From: Theobroma cacao
Taxonomy: Eukaryota; Streptophyta; Magnoliopsida; Malvales; Malvaceae
NCBI RefSeq assembly: GCF_000208745.1
Contig: NC_030858.1
Coordinates: 36,042,486-36,106,485, forward strand
Length of the DNA stretch: 64,000 bases
Direction of reading: 5' to 3'
Shown: positions 26,715 to 37,529 of the stretch, piece by piece
How positions within the stretch are numbered: position 1 is the first letter of the stretch
Layout of the letters: every line of letters starts with the position of its first letter
Notes under the pieces: model-generated
The model's database searches: none
What the model was told of the DNA's origin: nothing
The model's input: only the letters and a program-made list of their open reading frames with translations
Made by a program: the position numbers and the translations under genes

Positions 26715-27621
26715 TTTTGTTAGAGAAATGTCTATTCACCATCAAATTGCAAATTGCTTTAAAAGATCAAGTGAAGGGTCTTATTGGGTGTTTGGTAGTT
26801 TTTCTTCGATTAATATTAGAGTGAAATCTTGAAGGAAGGGCATGACATGTTTTATTTTAATACCTTCCGTGAGACTTGGGTTGGATGGTTGTCCTATTGT
26901 ACATAAAGGAAGAGCTTTTTCGGCCTTAGAATGGATGGCTACTTGAGATGCTTCATGAAGTTTTAACATTTCTGCGATGGAATATGTAATTTTATTTTTA
27001 CTACATACTTAAGACGTTTTGGTTCATTGACGGGTCTCAATTGTTTGTTTACTTATATTTGTTGCACTTTGGTTTCAAAATCAAACCTCGCTTTCATTCC
27101 TGCTTTTAGCTGAAACATCATTCTTCCTTGTAGTGAAAGACATGAAACAATACACTGATTTGCCTGTGGTGGTAGCATTTAGCAACAGCTAAAATGCAAG
27201 GCACAATTAAGTTAAAAATAGCCTGTATTTGAGTGTTCTGCTTTACATCTTGAAATTTCCAAAGGCAACGATTTGTTATTGTAAAGCAACAACAAAGAGG
27301 AATAGACAGAATCCCATATTCAAAACATGCTCCTCTTCCAAACGGGGAATCAACAACGGTAACTCTGGGAGACAAATCGCGTTATCATCTTTCTTGCAAG
27401 CAAAATGATAGGCAACGTCAAATCACCCAAGAAGCTTCCCATCATGGGAAATGCATTATACAACAAGATGAAAGACACCGGTATCGACTATGGAGAAAGA
27501 TCCCCATCGATCAAGACACCATCAATTTTATATGAACTAACTACACTGGCAAATCTACCTTATGGTCGAAAAACACAAAGTGAACCAACCACATTTGATG
27601 TACAGATGCAGAACAAAAGCA
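26715..27621. other. Intergenic region, convergent 3' ends
   Basis: About 0.9 kb between the TFIIA-L stop and the stop of the minus-strand duplicated-domain gene. It should contain both 3'UTRs. No further gene or repeat recognised. Confidence 0.6.
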
Positions 27622-28332
27622 TCACTGTGCATCATTGACAAGAAGGCATTTGGTTTGAAACAAAGTGAACATAGTTGAAGCCTCCACATATGCTGGAACA
27701 GCTGGATGTTTCCAACCAATTGGTGTTGGCATTGCAGCTTTCTTGTCACCAGTGCCTTGGTTACCGTTTTTCCATGTTGGCATCACGAATTCTTCAATCT
27801 CTGAAAATGAATTCTGTGATGGAATGAGCGGCGATAGTAAGGGAATTGCAGCTGGAGAAGTCCCACTAGAGGACCCAAAAGGGCTGGTACCGGCAGCGGC
27901 AGCATTCATCTGATCAAGCTTAAGAGATGCTGGGGCACGCTTTTGTAGCCTGGTGGGTGGTTTCCCTGCTATGGCTTTGGTCACGCCGATATGTTGTTGC
28001 TCAAATAAGTTCCCACCGTCCTCCATTCTTGAAATGAAACGCCGCGTGTTGTCATCAGTGCCTTGGTCACCATTTTTCCATGTTGGAACCACGAATTCTT
28101 CTGTATCTGGAAATGGATACGGTGATAAAGTGACAGGCGACAGTAAGGGAATTGCAGCCGGAGAAGTCCCACCAGAGGTCCCAAAAAGGCAGGTCCCGGC
28201 AGCGGCAGTGTTTATCCGATCAAGCTTAAGAGACGCCGGAGCATGCTTTTGTAGCCTGGTGGGTGGCTTCCCTACTTTGGTTTTGGTCATGCCAATAAAT
28301 TGCTTCTCGAATATGTTCCCACCGTCCTCCAT
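27622..28332 (-). CDS. Unrecognised protein of two tandem ~102-residue copies
   Basis: A 236-residue single-exon ORF. Residues 1-102 and 103-~200 are copies of one module. Both begin MEDGGN(I/L)FE and share GKPPTRLQK(H/R)APASLKLD, AAAGT, GTSPAAIPLLSP and P-T-W-K-N-G. The second copy continues into a unique tail (GWKHPAVPAYVEASTMF) that probably ends the ancestral single-copy protein. The protein is Pro/Ala/Ser-rich without membrane segments or a clear targeting signal; PPTRLQK-APASL looks like a plant short linear motif but I cannot name the family. Codons for FISR precede both Met codons, so the duplication included part of the original leader. An upstream exon joining at an AG near 28355 is possible. 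It is divergent from the transporter gene, 0.9 kb away. Confidence 0.7.
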   Translation of the reverse strand: MEDGGNIFEKQFIGMTKTKVGKPPTRLQKHAPASLKLDRINTAAAGTCLFGTSGGTSPAAIPLLSPVTLSPYPFPDTEEFVVPTWKNGDQGTDDNTRRFISRMEDGGNLFEQQHIGVTKAIAGKPPTRLQKRAPASLKLDQMNAAAAGTSPFGSSSGTSPAAIPLLSPLIPSQNSFSEIEEFVMPTWKNGNQGTGDKKAAMPTPIGWKHPAVPAYVEASTMFTLFQTKCLLVNDAQ

Positions 28333-29210
28333 TCTTGATATGAAACCCCCTGGAAACTTCCAACAGAAACGACTCTCCCTTTCTCTTTTCTATCTCTCTC
28401 AACACCCCAAACCATCAATGGTTTAAACATGAGCATGGCAACTCAAGGACAGATATAAAAAGGTCAAATATAGAGAATAGAGGAAGGGAAAATGTGAAGT
28501 GGGAATGGGGGGGGGGAGGGGGAATGGTCAATCAAGACCTTGTCTTGGGAACCGGGAAATATGGGGTCAGTTAACAGGGGTGATGAAAGGAGAGTGCTGG
28601 AAAGGCATTGTCGAAAGACAGTTATAAAGGTGTGGGCAACGATCATTTCCTGAATCACTCAGGGGCATTATTTATTTTGAGTGGCTAATATTTTTTTCCC
28701 ACGAGACTTTCTCAATCCCCCAAGTCAAACCCATCATTATTCTACCATTTTTGGGAGGCTGACAAGATGTTTTTCTCTGAACAGCATCTGATATCTTCGC
28801 TGCAAAACCACGGTTTCATTTGATTTTGTAATGTTGGAAGTCCAATAAGTTGCAGTTTCCATATGCCTTCGACTGTCTTGAATTATGGGTCAAAACCCAA
28901 AACGAAAGACAAGTTACAGTTAGAACCCAAAAACCGTTTTTCTTATTTTGTTTTTAAGTTTTTTTTTTTTTAACTTTTTTAGCTGATGTTGAACAAAACA
29001 AAGTTGAATTATTGCATATAGCTGACATGAAAATACCCGAATAAATCCAAAGCCTCACCATCAAGAATAGAATCCATCACATGTGTCGTATGGTAACAAA
29101 TAAAATAAAAGGACAGAAACAAGATAAAAGCGGGAAAATCACCTACCAACCGACAGATTTTTGTGTGTTTTTTTCTTTATTTTTTGTGTGTTCTCTGATC
29201 ATTTCTTTCA
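28333..29210. other. Divergent intergenic region with a G-tract
   Basis: Shared upstream region of the duplicated-domain gene (minus) and the sugar transporter (plus). It includes a G-rich run at 28501-28526 and a long T-rich stretch near 28955-28980. No ORF of interest. Confidence 0.6.
28501..28526 (+). other. G-rich tract, possible G-quadruplex
   Basis: GGG, a run of ten G, then five G and GG, separated by one to three A/T bases. This could form a quadruplex ~170 bases upstream of the duplicated-domain ORF, where it would be C-rich on that gene's coding strand. Structure is inferred only. Confidence 0.4.
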
Positions 29211-32200
29211 ATGGCTTGCAGTGCCACTACTAAGCCTCTACTGAACCTCGAAATCTCACACTCACACCGGCCAAAGAAACCACTCCCTCTCTTTTTCTGT
29301 TCCTTCACTAATAGGCCAAGACTTTCTCCAAAGACTTTGTGCTCTCAAGCAAAAGATTACAGCAAGATTGACATCTTTTCAAGTCCATCACTGTTTTGTA
29401 GTCGGAAACCCAGATTCCAGGTAAAGTATCAATGACTATGATTTCTTTTTGAACTTTGGGTTGTTTAAATCATGGGATTTTTTTGTTTGCTTTTTGTAGG
29501 TTGCTGCACAGAGGGATTATTCTTCAGGGGAAGAAGCAGAGTCACTTGGACCTGACTCAGCTTACCAAGAGCGTTTTTCTTGGTCTTCAGTGATTTTGCC
29601 GTACGTTTTTATCTTTTTTTTTTTTTAATTTTATGTTTTCCTTCACTGGGTAGTTTTGGTTTTTTCTTCCTTTTTTTTTTTGTCCAATTATCTTCTTGGT
29701 AGGGAGAAGGGTTAGCTTCTTAGTATAGTTGGTGATAATGGAAATTTGAAGAAAGGAATAATTAGGGATAGATTGTAGATCATTTTAATGAACAGTCTCC
29801 TCTAACCTTCTGTCAATTTAGTGACTTGACTTAATTTTGATTCTTGCGATCAGATTTTTGTTCCCAGCTCTGGGAGGGTTGTTATTTGGGTATGACATTG
29901 GTGCCACCTCTGGTGCTACCATCTCTTTGCAGGTACTTCAACAGCCTACTGTTTTTCTCATAATTTTATCCAATTAATTTACCATTTCTTGTTTAGTTCA
30001 GCAGCATTAACTACATTAAAAGATCATATTTTTTCATCTAATATATTATGTTGATAATGTCAGTCACCTGAGCTTAGTGGCATTACTTGGTTCAACCTTT
30101 CAGCTGTTCAGCTTGGTCTAGTGGTATGATTCCTTGCTTTTACCTACACAACTGGTGCATCTTTTGTGGACATTTGCGATCTTTTTCTGTCAATAATTAA
30201 TGACAATGTATTCTTTTTCTTTCTAACTATATTGGCTTGAGTGCAGGTCAGTGGCTCCCTTTATGGGGCGCTTCTTGGTTCCCTCCTTGTCTATCCAATT
30301 GCAGATTTCCTTGGTAGTCCTTTGTTCAACTTCTTCGTCATAGTTGGAGCTTATATGTATCGATTTCTCTTAACCAATATTTTTGATTTGTGCATGAAGG
30401 AAGGAGGAGGGAACTCATCATTGCTGCTCTATTATATGTGCTTGGTGGTTCGTTGACTGCTTATGCTCCAGACCTTAGTGTTCTCTTAGTAGGACGGCTA
30501 CTTTATGGCCTGGGTATTGGACTGGTGAGCTTCACAAAACTAAATGCTGGTATTTCTGGTAGATTTATTATGATGTGCTTACTTATAACATCCTGCAACA
30601 ATGCCATTGCACAGGCCATGCATGGGGCTCCCCTCTACATAGCAGAAACTTGCCCATCTCAGATACGTGGTACACTAATATCTCTAAAGGAACTATTCAT
30701 AGTTCTGGGAATTTTGGTAAGTTCTTAAACATGTTGTTTGACTACCTACTTTATTTCTTTGTAAGCAAGCTGAGCTCAAGTATGGATTCCTCTGTAGTTG
30801 GGATATTTTGTGGGAAGCTTCCAAATTAATGCTGTTGGGGGGTGGCGATTCATGTATGGGTGTAGTGCTCCAATTGCAGTACTTATGGGAATAGGCATGT
30901 GGAGTCTCCCACCATCACCACGCTGGTTACTTCTCAGAGCGGTTCAAGGTAAAGGATATTTACAAGAATACAAAGAGAAGGCCATCCTTGCCCTAAGCAA
31001 ACTACGGGGTCGGGCTCCAGGTGATGAAGCATCTGAGAAGCAAATAGAAGATAGCCTATTGTCAGTGAAGTCTACATATGTGGAACAGGAATCTGAAGGA
31101 AATATCTTGGAGGCATTTCAGGGGCCAAGTTTGAAAGCCTTCATAATCGCTGGAGGTTTAGTCCTTTTTCAACAGGTACTACTCCTCCTTGCTCATCCGT
31201 TCTATTATTTATTTATAAATTATATTCCTATGTTTTTTGCTAATAAACATATGAGGAGGGAACACTAAGAATTCAGAATTTTATGTTAAAGAGCTTATTT
31301 AGTACCTTTATTATGACAGATAACTGGCCAACCGAGTGTTCTGTATTATGCTGGTCCAATTCTACAGGTACTGATAATTGAATCGTTTCTCTATTATCCC
31401 AGTGTTTTTAAAATGGAAATGTCAATTATCCAAACTCATATAATAGTTTTTGTAATTTTGTTTCTGAAGAGTGCTGGATTTTCTGCGGCTGCTGATGCTA
31501 CCCGCCTTTCCGTTCTAGTAGGTTTGTTCAAGGTAACTCTTAATAGATCTTGTTATTTAACTTTTGAATCAGGGTTTATCATGTCACCTTCTTTCCTATG
31601 CTGATTAATTACTGTTTTAAATATACCTTCCTGTAGTTACTAATGACTTGGATAGCTGTTGTAAAAGTTGATGATCTTGGCAGAAGACCTTTGCTGATTG
31701 GAGGTGTTGGTGGGATTGTATGTAAACTATTCCCCTCATTTCTGTTGAACTGTCATGCCCTTAGGTATGTTAGTTTGCAAAGATGATTATGGAAGTTTTT
31801 ATTTGTCTTTCTGAACTCATTGCACTGCAGGCTCTTTCCTTGTTTCTTCTTTCTGCTTATTACAAATTTCTTGGAGGTTTCCCTTTCGTTGCTGTAGCTG
31901 CTCTACTTCTCTATGTCGGTTGCTATCAGGCCAGTATTTTCTCTTTTTGGCACTGGGACACCTTCTAGGATCAGAAATTTTATTTTATTTCTTTTCCCTC
32001 CTAGAGTTTTACATATGAAAAGAACTAATAAAGCTTCAACATGGTTGGAAAAAGGAAAGCTGTTCCAAATGGAAAAAAAAAAAAGCTGGAAATCAAAGAA
32101 AGAGAATTATGTGGAAAAAGTAGAAAAAAAGAAAAGGCTGTTCACGTGCTTTCCTTGTCCATGAGACCAAGGTGTACTCTAATCTGACACTTTCCCTTGT

Positions 32201-32597
32201 AAATGATGTTTCAGATATCATTTGGGCCTATCAGTTGGCTAATGGTGTCTGAAATTTTCCCACTACGCACAAGAGGGAAAGGGATTAGTCTTGCAGTTCT
32301 CACTAACTTTGGTTCAAATGCTATTGTTACCTTTGCATTCTCACCATTGAAGGTATTGATTCAATTCTGAACAGAGTACTTCTTTTAAAGTTGCTTTCTT
32401 GTAGTTTTTAGTGCTTTGAATTTGACTGTTGCGATCAGAATTAATATCTGCTGATTCTGCAGGAGTTGCTAGGAGCAGAAAATCTTTTCCTTGTTTTTGG
32501 TGCTATTGCTCTGTCATCACTTTTGTTTGTTGTACTCTACGTCCCTGAGACTAAAGGTTTGAGCTTAGAAGAAATAGAATCCAAGATCCTGAAGTGA
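29211..32597 (+). CDS. pSuT: Plastidic sugar transporter pSuT (D-xylose-proton symporter-like 3)
   Basis: Fourteen exons: 29211-29420, 29500-29600, 29854-29932, 30064-30123, 30247-30313, 30400-30524, 30615-30716, 30798-31175, 31320-31367, 31470-31532, 31637-31717, 31831-31929, 32215-32352 and 32463-32597. They give 561 residues in frame. Residues 1-~80 are a Ser/Lys/Arg-rich chloroplast transit peptide. Twelve membrane segments of the major facilitator sugar-porter family follow. Signatures are LFGYDIGATSGA in TM1, GRLLYGLGIG, PSPRWLL, GQPSVLYYAGPIL in TM7, and PETKGLSLEEIE after TM12. The closest relative I know is Arabidopsis At5g59250, the inner-envelope sucrose/sugar exporter important for cold acclimation. 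Intron 12 starts with GC (31930-31931) after CAG and ends TTTCAG, a GC-AG intron; conserved YVGCYQ/ISFGPISW requires this junction. All other introns are GT-AG. Confidence 0.93.
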
Positions 32598-33109
32598 AAG
32601 CTCAGCAATTCCCGCTATCATCATGATTTCAGGGCAAAGATATTTCTCAGGATTGCACTGGATTGTTTTCTATTTATAATCTCATGGGATTTGTTGGACT
32701 ACTATTTTAGCTGAACGTTTCTTATGACATGTAAATGGAGTTGTATGAATGATAATCAATGCCCTTCTTAAACGAATGCCATGATGGAGATTTTTGTGTA
32801 TTCAATTGAAAAGCTCGCGAAGAAGGGTTATGACATGCTCCTGAAAGAATTCTATGTGTATCCCAATATCCCAAAAACACCCAGCAAAAACTATTTCCTG
32901 TTATTTGACTTATTTCTTGCATTAAATACAATCATTTGAGTGCTTTTGATTGCTGATTGAATTTCAAGTGCTTGTATTGTTGCCAAGAAGCTTGCTGCAC
33001 AGGAGAAAGATCTCCAGGTTGGTGAATGTGGGCATTTTGAAATGTTTTCATATTTTGGTTAACCATAAGATCCTGAATCTACTTTCACAGTTTTACAGCC
33101 ATTGACAGA
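32598..33109. other. 3'UTR and spacer after the transporter
   Basis: No gene recognised. The decayed lectin kinase begins near 33110. Confidence 0.6.
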
Positions 33110-33940
33110 TCTATGTAAGATAGTTTTATTTCTTCATATTTCTTCTCCTGAAAAAGTAAGCAATTCCAGGGATTGTTATCAGCACAACAACAGCTGTTAT
33201 GAATATAATAAAGATAATCAATCGACCTGGCTTTCTCCTTCCTCAATTATCAGTGACAGTTGTGGAAGCTTTGAAATTTCAAGGCTTTGTGCTTGTCCAC
33301 TTCTGCTGAAATCCAATAATATAGTGTTCACTTTGCAAGTGCTCCAATTGATGATAAGATTTTTCTAAAAGAACATACAGATAGTGGTCACTTGCGGATG
33401 CTTACTTTGAATTAGACTTGGGGGTGGAAAACGTTTAAATTGGTCATTTTGTTATATGTTATCAAAGTCCATGTTTTTGTACTTACTATGGAATTCTTAG
33501 TTTGGTGTGTCTGGTGTTATTGTAAGAAGAAAGATCAATTGATGTGCCTTCTCGTTGGCATATCAGAAACCATCTGATATCTTGCCAGTCCTTACACTAA
33601 CGATTCTTTTTGTTTTTTGTAAGCCACAGCGGCTAAACTTCTGTCTCCCAAGTGAGACTATTAATAATATCATCACTTTTCCAAAAAAAAAAAAACTTGC
33701 AAGTCCATTGATCTTTCTGAAAATTTCCTGGAAAATATATGTTTGTTTTCCTTCTACATAGGAAAAATAAGCAGCTTGGGCAGATACATTAGATTTCAGG
33801 CTGTTCACATCTATTTCTAGTGTCAAACTCAACTGCACCAAGATGAAATTTGTAGAAATGCTATTGTTTGAAGAATTGAAAACTTCTTAAAATTGGCTTG
33901 TTGCAGCTGCTTATTGGCTGAAGTCCATCTGGATATCGTT
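33110..33940 (-). pseudogene. Decayed L-type lectin receptor kinase fragment
   Basis: Minus-strand remains resembling the gene at 39202-41298. 33110-33360 aligns with its juxtamembrane, membrane and hinge region; shared words on the plus strand include TTCTTCATATTTCTTC, AATCAATCGA, and CAAGGCTTTGTGCTTGTCC followed by ACTTCTG. 33720-33940 aligns with the lectin domain; shared words include TAGGAAAAATAAGCAGCT versus TTGGAAAAATATGCTGCT, GTCAAACTCAACTGCA and TTTGAAGAATTG. The intervening lectin part, the kinase domain and the N-terminus are missing or unrecognisable, and frame is lost. It marks a former member of the cluster. Boundaries are approximate. Confidence 0.7.
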
Positions 33941-35492
33941 CCTAAACACCTGACAGTTTTCCCACTTGGGACACGGTAATCAGTTCATTTTTTTAGTTAT
34001 GTATCGTTGTCTCGTGACTCTCATCGCCGGTACCTTGCAAATAGGGAAACCACCTTACCTGAAAGAATCAACTAAAACAAGCAGTATTAACTTCGCAATT
34101 CAATGTTCACATCTGACTCGTTTATGTCATTTTCCAGGAAACGTGGAAGCTGACATTGACCAAAAACGTATGCAACATGACTAATTAATGTTGATTAGCT
34201 TGCGTGGAAATACGACCCGCCGCTACATCTTTCCTTGCAAACGAGACGAGGAAAGATTTATCTATTGGAAAATATTTGTGACCATGTAAATTATCAGCTC
34301 AAATGCAAAGGAGTTTCATGCAGTGTCTATTGCTTTCTTCCTTCTACGGACGATACAAACAAAAAAGGATATATTATTGATATGTTGGTATGAATCACGC
34401 TTCTGCTATTCATTTTATGGCCCTTTGCCAATAACCCTTTATTTGTCAAGTAGCTTTAGTCAACCAGTTTTATGGCTTAAGCACTGTGCCAAAGTCTTGA
34501 TTCCATAGACATTGCTAGTTATCAGCCATCGAATTCAAAGATGAAGTCATTGGATATTCTTCCTCATAATTGATGAAAAAAGAAAAACTATTGGTCGGTT
34601 CTAAAAATTTCAACTCTTTCATATGACACAATCAACCCGTGTGCTCAAAGTTTCAAAGAAGAATGTTTTGTCAAAGTTTCAAACAAGAATATTTTGTCAT
34701 GTACAAAATATCATGTCACCTCCCATTGCTTTGAATGCCCCTTAATGACTAAAGGGTGACGTTAAATCAAATACTAAATGGGAGATTATTGATCTTGTTT
34801 GGTTTCTGATTCTTTTGCCTACTTTGTTTAAGTTGAGGTAGTCTGATTATTAAAGCTGGATGATCCTAACATTTGTTCTGTTCCAACATGATCCTAGCCT
34901 CTAGGCTTTCAAGCAGAAGAATCTGTACTAAGTCTGCATTTTTCCTGTTGTTTTCATACAATAATTACTATATATTATGACTGTTTGGACGTTGGGGTTA
35001 TGGACCTTGTTGCCTATGGCAGATTAAGGTTTCTCCTATGTTTCCTGAAAAATGGAAACCTGGAAATGAAATCTGGAAGTGGATTTTTCATTTTCATAAT
35101 CTGTGAGCTGAACTGATCATAGGTGAGGCAACCATAAAATTATTGGTAGATAGATTTTACAGATTAGCTGCAGTACGCAGTTTAACTAAATTAATAACAT
35201 GGTAATGTTAACACAAGAATGCTCATAAGCTGTAGCAAAATGGATGTAACTCCTGGACTTCAAATTTCTCAACCTCCTCTCACCATAACTGCTCCTTCAT
35301 TTATCTATTTTTTGGTACAATAAGAGAGCTTTACGATTGGAACGTGAGATATCTTTCTACACCACCCCGATTACATCAGCTAAGCCAAATAGGCCTCTCC
35401 GTTACTACTCTCTGCTTGACGTTTGTTGCAGTTAAACAGACATAAGCTTGCTGTATTTTCACCATACTGAGCCTTGAAAAATACTAACAAAT
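33941..35492. other. Spacer within the lectin kinase cluster
   Basis: A short word near 34139 (AACGTGGAAGCTGACATTGACC) resembles 41448 (AACGTGGAAACTGATAATTGACC) upstream of the second kinase gene, suggesting the old duplication extended past the coding region. Otherwise nothing recognised. Confidence 0.5.
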
Positions 35493-37529
35493 TCAGCGAC
35501 CACAGCTGAGAATGGAATCAGTTGTACTAGACAAGGAATTGGCAGAAAAGTTGTCACATGATGCAGGAAATGACATATCATTGACAGATGTTTGATGAGG
35601 AACTGTAATCACACAATCACTGGCACCATCAAGTAGCAACTCTGGCAAGGAGGCACTCCCATTTAAGTATTGTACCACTGTGCTCATGCTAGGCCTACTT
35701 GCTGGTGCAGGATGTGCACACAGCAAACCCAGCTTCAGTACCAATTCCATTTCTGTCACCACATAGTTACCTTCCAATCTTGGGTCATTTGTCTGAAGAA
35801 TCAGATCAGTTTTCCAGAATTGAAGAACCCAATCAACCAAAATTATCTCTTCTGGCGGTCTTTCTGGTTCTAAAGTTCTCCTTCCACAAGCTATTTCCAG
35901 CATTAAGTTCCCAAAAGCAAACACATCAGAGCTGGTTGTGGCCTGACCAGTTCTAGCGAGCTCTGGTGCAATGTATCCCACAGTACCGACCACATGAGTG
36001 GTTTGAGGAGTGGCCCCATGCTCATGGAATTTAGCTAGCCCAAAATCTCCTAGTCTTCCATTAAGAAGGGCATCTAGTAGAATATTGCTAGCTTTTATAT
36101 CTCTGTGAATCACAACTTGATCCCATTGTTCGTGAAGGTAAAGAAGTGCTGATGCTACTCCTTTAAGGATTTGAAATCTTTGAACCCAATTTAGGTTCGG
36201 TTTTACATTGCTAAATAAGAACTTGTCAAGACTTCCATTGGGCATGAAATCATAGACCAAGAGAAGCTCTCCCTTTCTCCTGCAATAGCCTAGGAGCTGC
36301 ACCAAGTTCCTATGCCTTAGCCTTCCCATGCTAGCAATTTCAGCTACGAATTCCTTCATCCCTTGTTTTGAATTGTGGGAGACCCTTTTGATTGCAACTT
36401 GTTCATGGGAAGAAGGTAAAGCTCCCTTGTAAACCTCTCCGAAACCACCAACTCCTAGGAGTTCTCTTTCTTTGAAACCATTTGTTGCTTTGTAAAGATC
36501 CCTGTAACAGAATCTCTGAGGACCATATTCCTGTTCCCAGTCTTCTCTTATTTCTTCATATTTCTTCCTCCATGTCTTGTAAGCAGCTCCAATGAAAAAT
36601 ATAACCAGAAGACTCATAATTAGCAATGGAACCATGATCCTGAAATCTACTTTCTTCGCGGGATATCTACGATGGGGTGGAGAAGGAAGCTTGGAGTAGT
36701 CAAGGCTTTGTGCTTGCCCACTTTTATTGAAGCTCCATCCAAGAATGTACTGATTACTTGACATTGCCCCGGTCGATGCAGAGAAACCAACATACATGTA
36801 TTTCAAGAATACTTGAGAAAGATCAAGCTTTGCTGACAAAAGAGGGCGCCTTGGCTTCTTGGTTCTAAGAGGAGCTAGTGTTACTTGAAGTAGCATCTCT
36901 CTTTCATCATAATCTATCCACACCTGAATTGGCTTTCCACTTATGAGCTCCAGGGTCTTATTTTTCCCTTCCGTCTCTGAATAATAAGTTGCTGGAGCTG
37001 ATGCGTTGGACAGCAAGTTGTTGACATCAATTCCTACATGGTTGGCATCGATATCTTCAAACTCAGGGCTTTTGATAGTATCCAGCTCTATTGCAAACAC
37101 ATGGTTGGTTGAGCGGCCATTGGTTCTAGTGTTGAAAAGTCCAAAATACTGGCTAGCTACAGCTCCCGTGAGCTCCATAGATGGTGAGATAGTGAAGGCA
37201 AGGCCATGGCCGCCGAGTTTGGGAAACTCAGGGACCATGGCAAAGACAAAGATGGAAGAGAATGACAGAGAACCAGAGTTATTGGACGATGATGTATTAA
37301 ACTTGATAGGCAAAGGAAAGAAAGCACGACCAATCTGTTGATATGAACTGTTTGTTAACTCCAATAGGCCATTTGGGTGGATTTTGGCAATTCCATTAAG
37401 ATGAAGATTGGCTTCATGAAAGCCTTCGTGGATAAACTGGTTTTGGTCCTTAGCTAAGGCAATGGAACAAACTGTAGCCAGAGTAACTAGAATATGGAGA
37501 AATCTACAAATTCCAGCCATTGAAAACAA
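35493..37529 (-). CDS. L-type lectin receptor kinase, clade IV-like (first of cluster)
   Basis: An intronless 678-residue receptor kinase. Signal peptide ~1-26; legume-lectin ectodomain ~28-270 with the metal-site segments (VFAIELDT, then DANHVGIDVNNL); one membrane helix ~297-319; juxtamembrane WRKKYEEIREDWEQEYGPQRF; kinase ~353-630. Kinase motifs are intact: GVGGFGEVYKG, VAIKRV, HRD at 475-477 in VIHRDIKASNILL, DFG at 495-497, and GYIAPELARTG. It is therefore an active-type RD kinase. The tail ends SSTTDSILSCGR, the clade-typical ending. It should sit in the plasma membrane; relatives sense extracellular nucleotides, pathogens or pollen cues, but the ligand here is unknown. It resembles the gene at 46140-48053 more than its immediate neighbour. 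Confidence 0.95.
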   Translation of the reverse strand: MFSMAGICRFLHILVTLATVCSIALAKDQNQFIHEGFHEANLHLNGIAKIHPNGLLELTNSSYQQIGRAFFPLPIKFNTSSSNNSGSLSFSSIFVFAMVPEFPKLGGHGLAFTISPSMELTGAVASQYFGLFNTRTNGRSTNHVFAIELDTIKSPEFEDIDANHVGIDVNNLLSNASAPATYYSETEGKNKTLELISGKPIQVWIDYDEREMLLQVTLAPLRTKKPRRPLLSAKLDLSQVFLKYMYVGFSASTGAMSSNQYILGWSFNKSGQAQSLDYSKLPSPPHRRYPAKKVDFRIMVPLLIMSLLVIFFIGAAYKTWRKKYEEIREDWEQEYGPQRFCYRDLYKATNGFKERELLGVGGFGEVYKGALPSSHEQVAIKRVSHNSKQGMKEFVAEIASMGRLRHRNLVQLLGYCRRKGELLLVYDFMPNGSLDKFLFSNVKPNLNWVQRFQILKGVASALLYLHEQWDQVVIHRDIKASNILLDALLNGRLGDFGLAKFHEHGATPQTTHVVGTVGYIAPELARTGQATTSSDVFAFGNLMLEIACGRRTLEPERPPEEIILVDWVLQFWKTDLILQTNDPRLEGNYVVTEMELVLKLGLLCAHPAPASRPSMSTVVQYLNGSASLPELLLDGASDCVITVPHQTSVNDMSFPASCDNFSANSLSSTTDSILSCGR

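Noticed and set aside
33102..33368. Plus-strand 88-codon ORF
   Set aside because: It is the antisense of a decayed lectin kinase block, not a gene.
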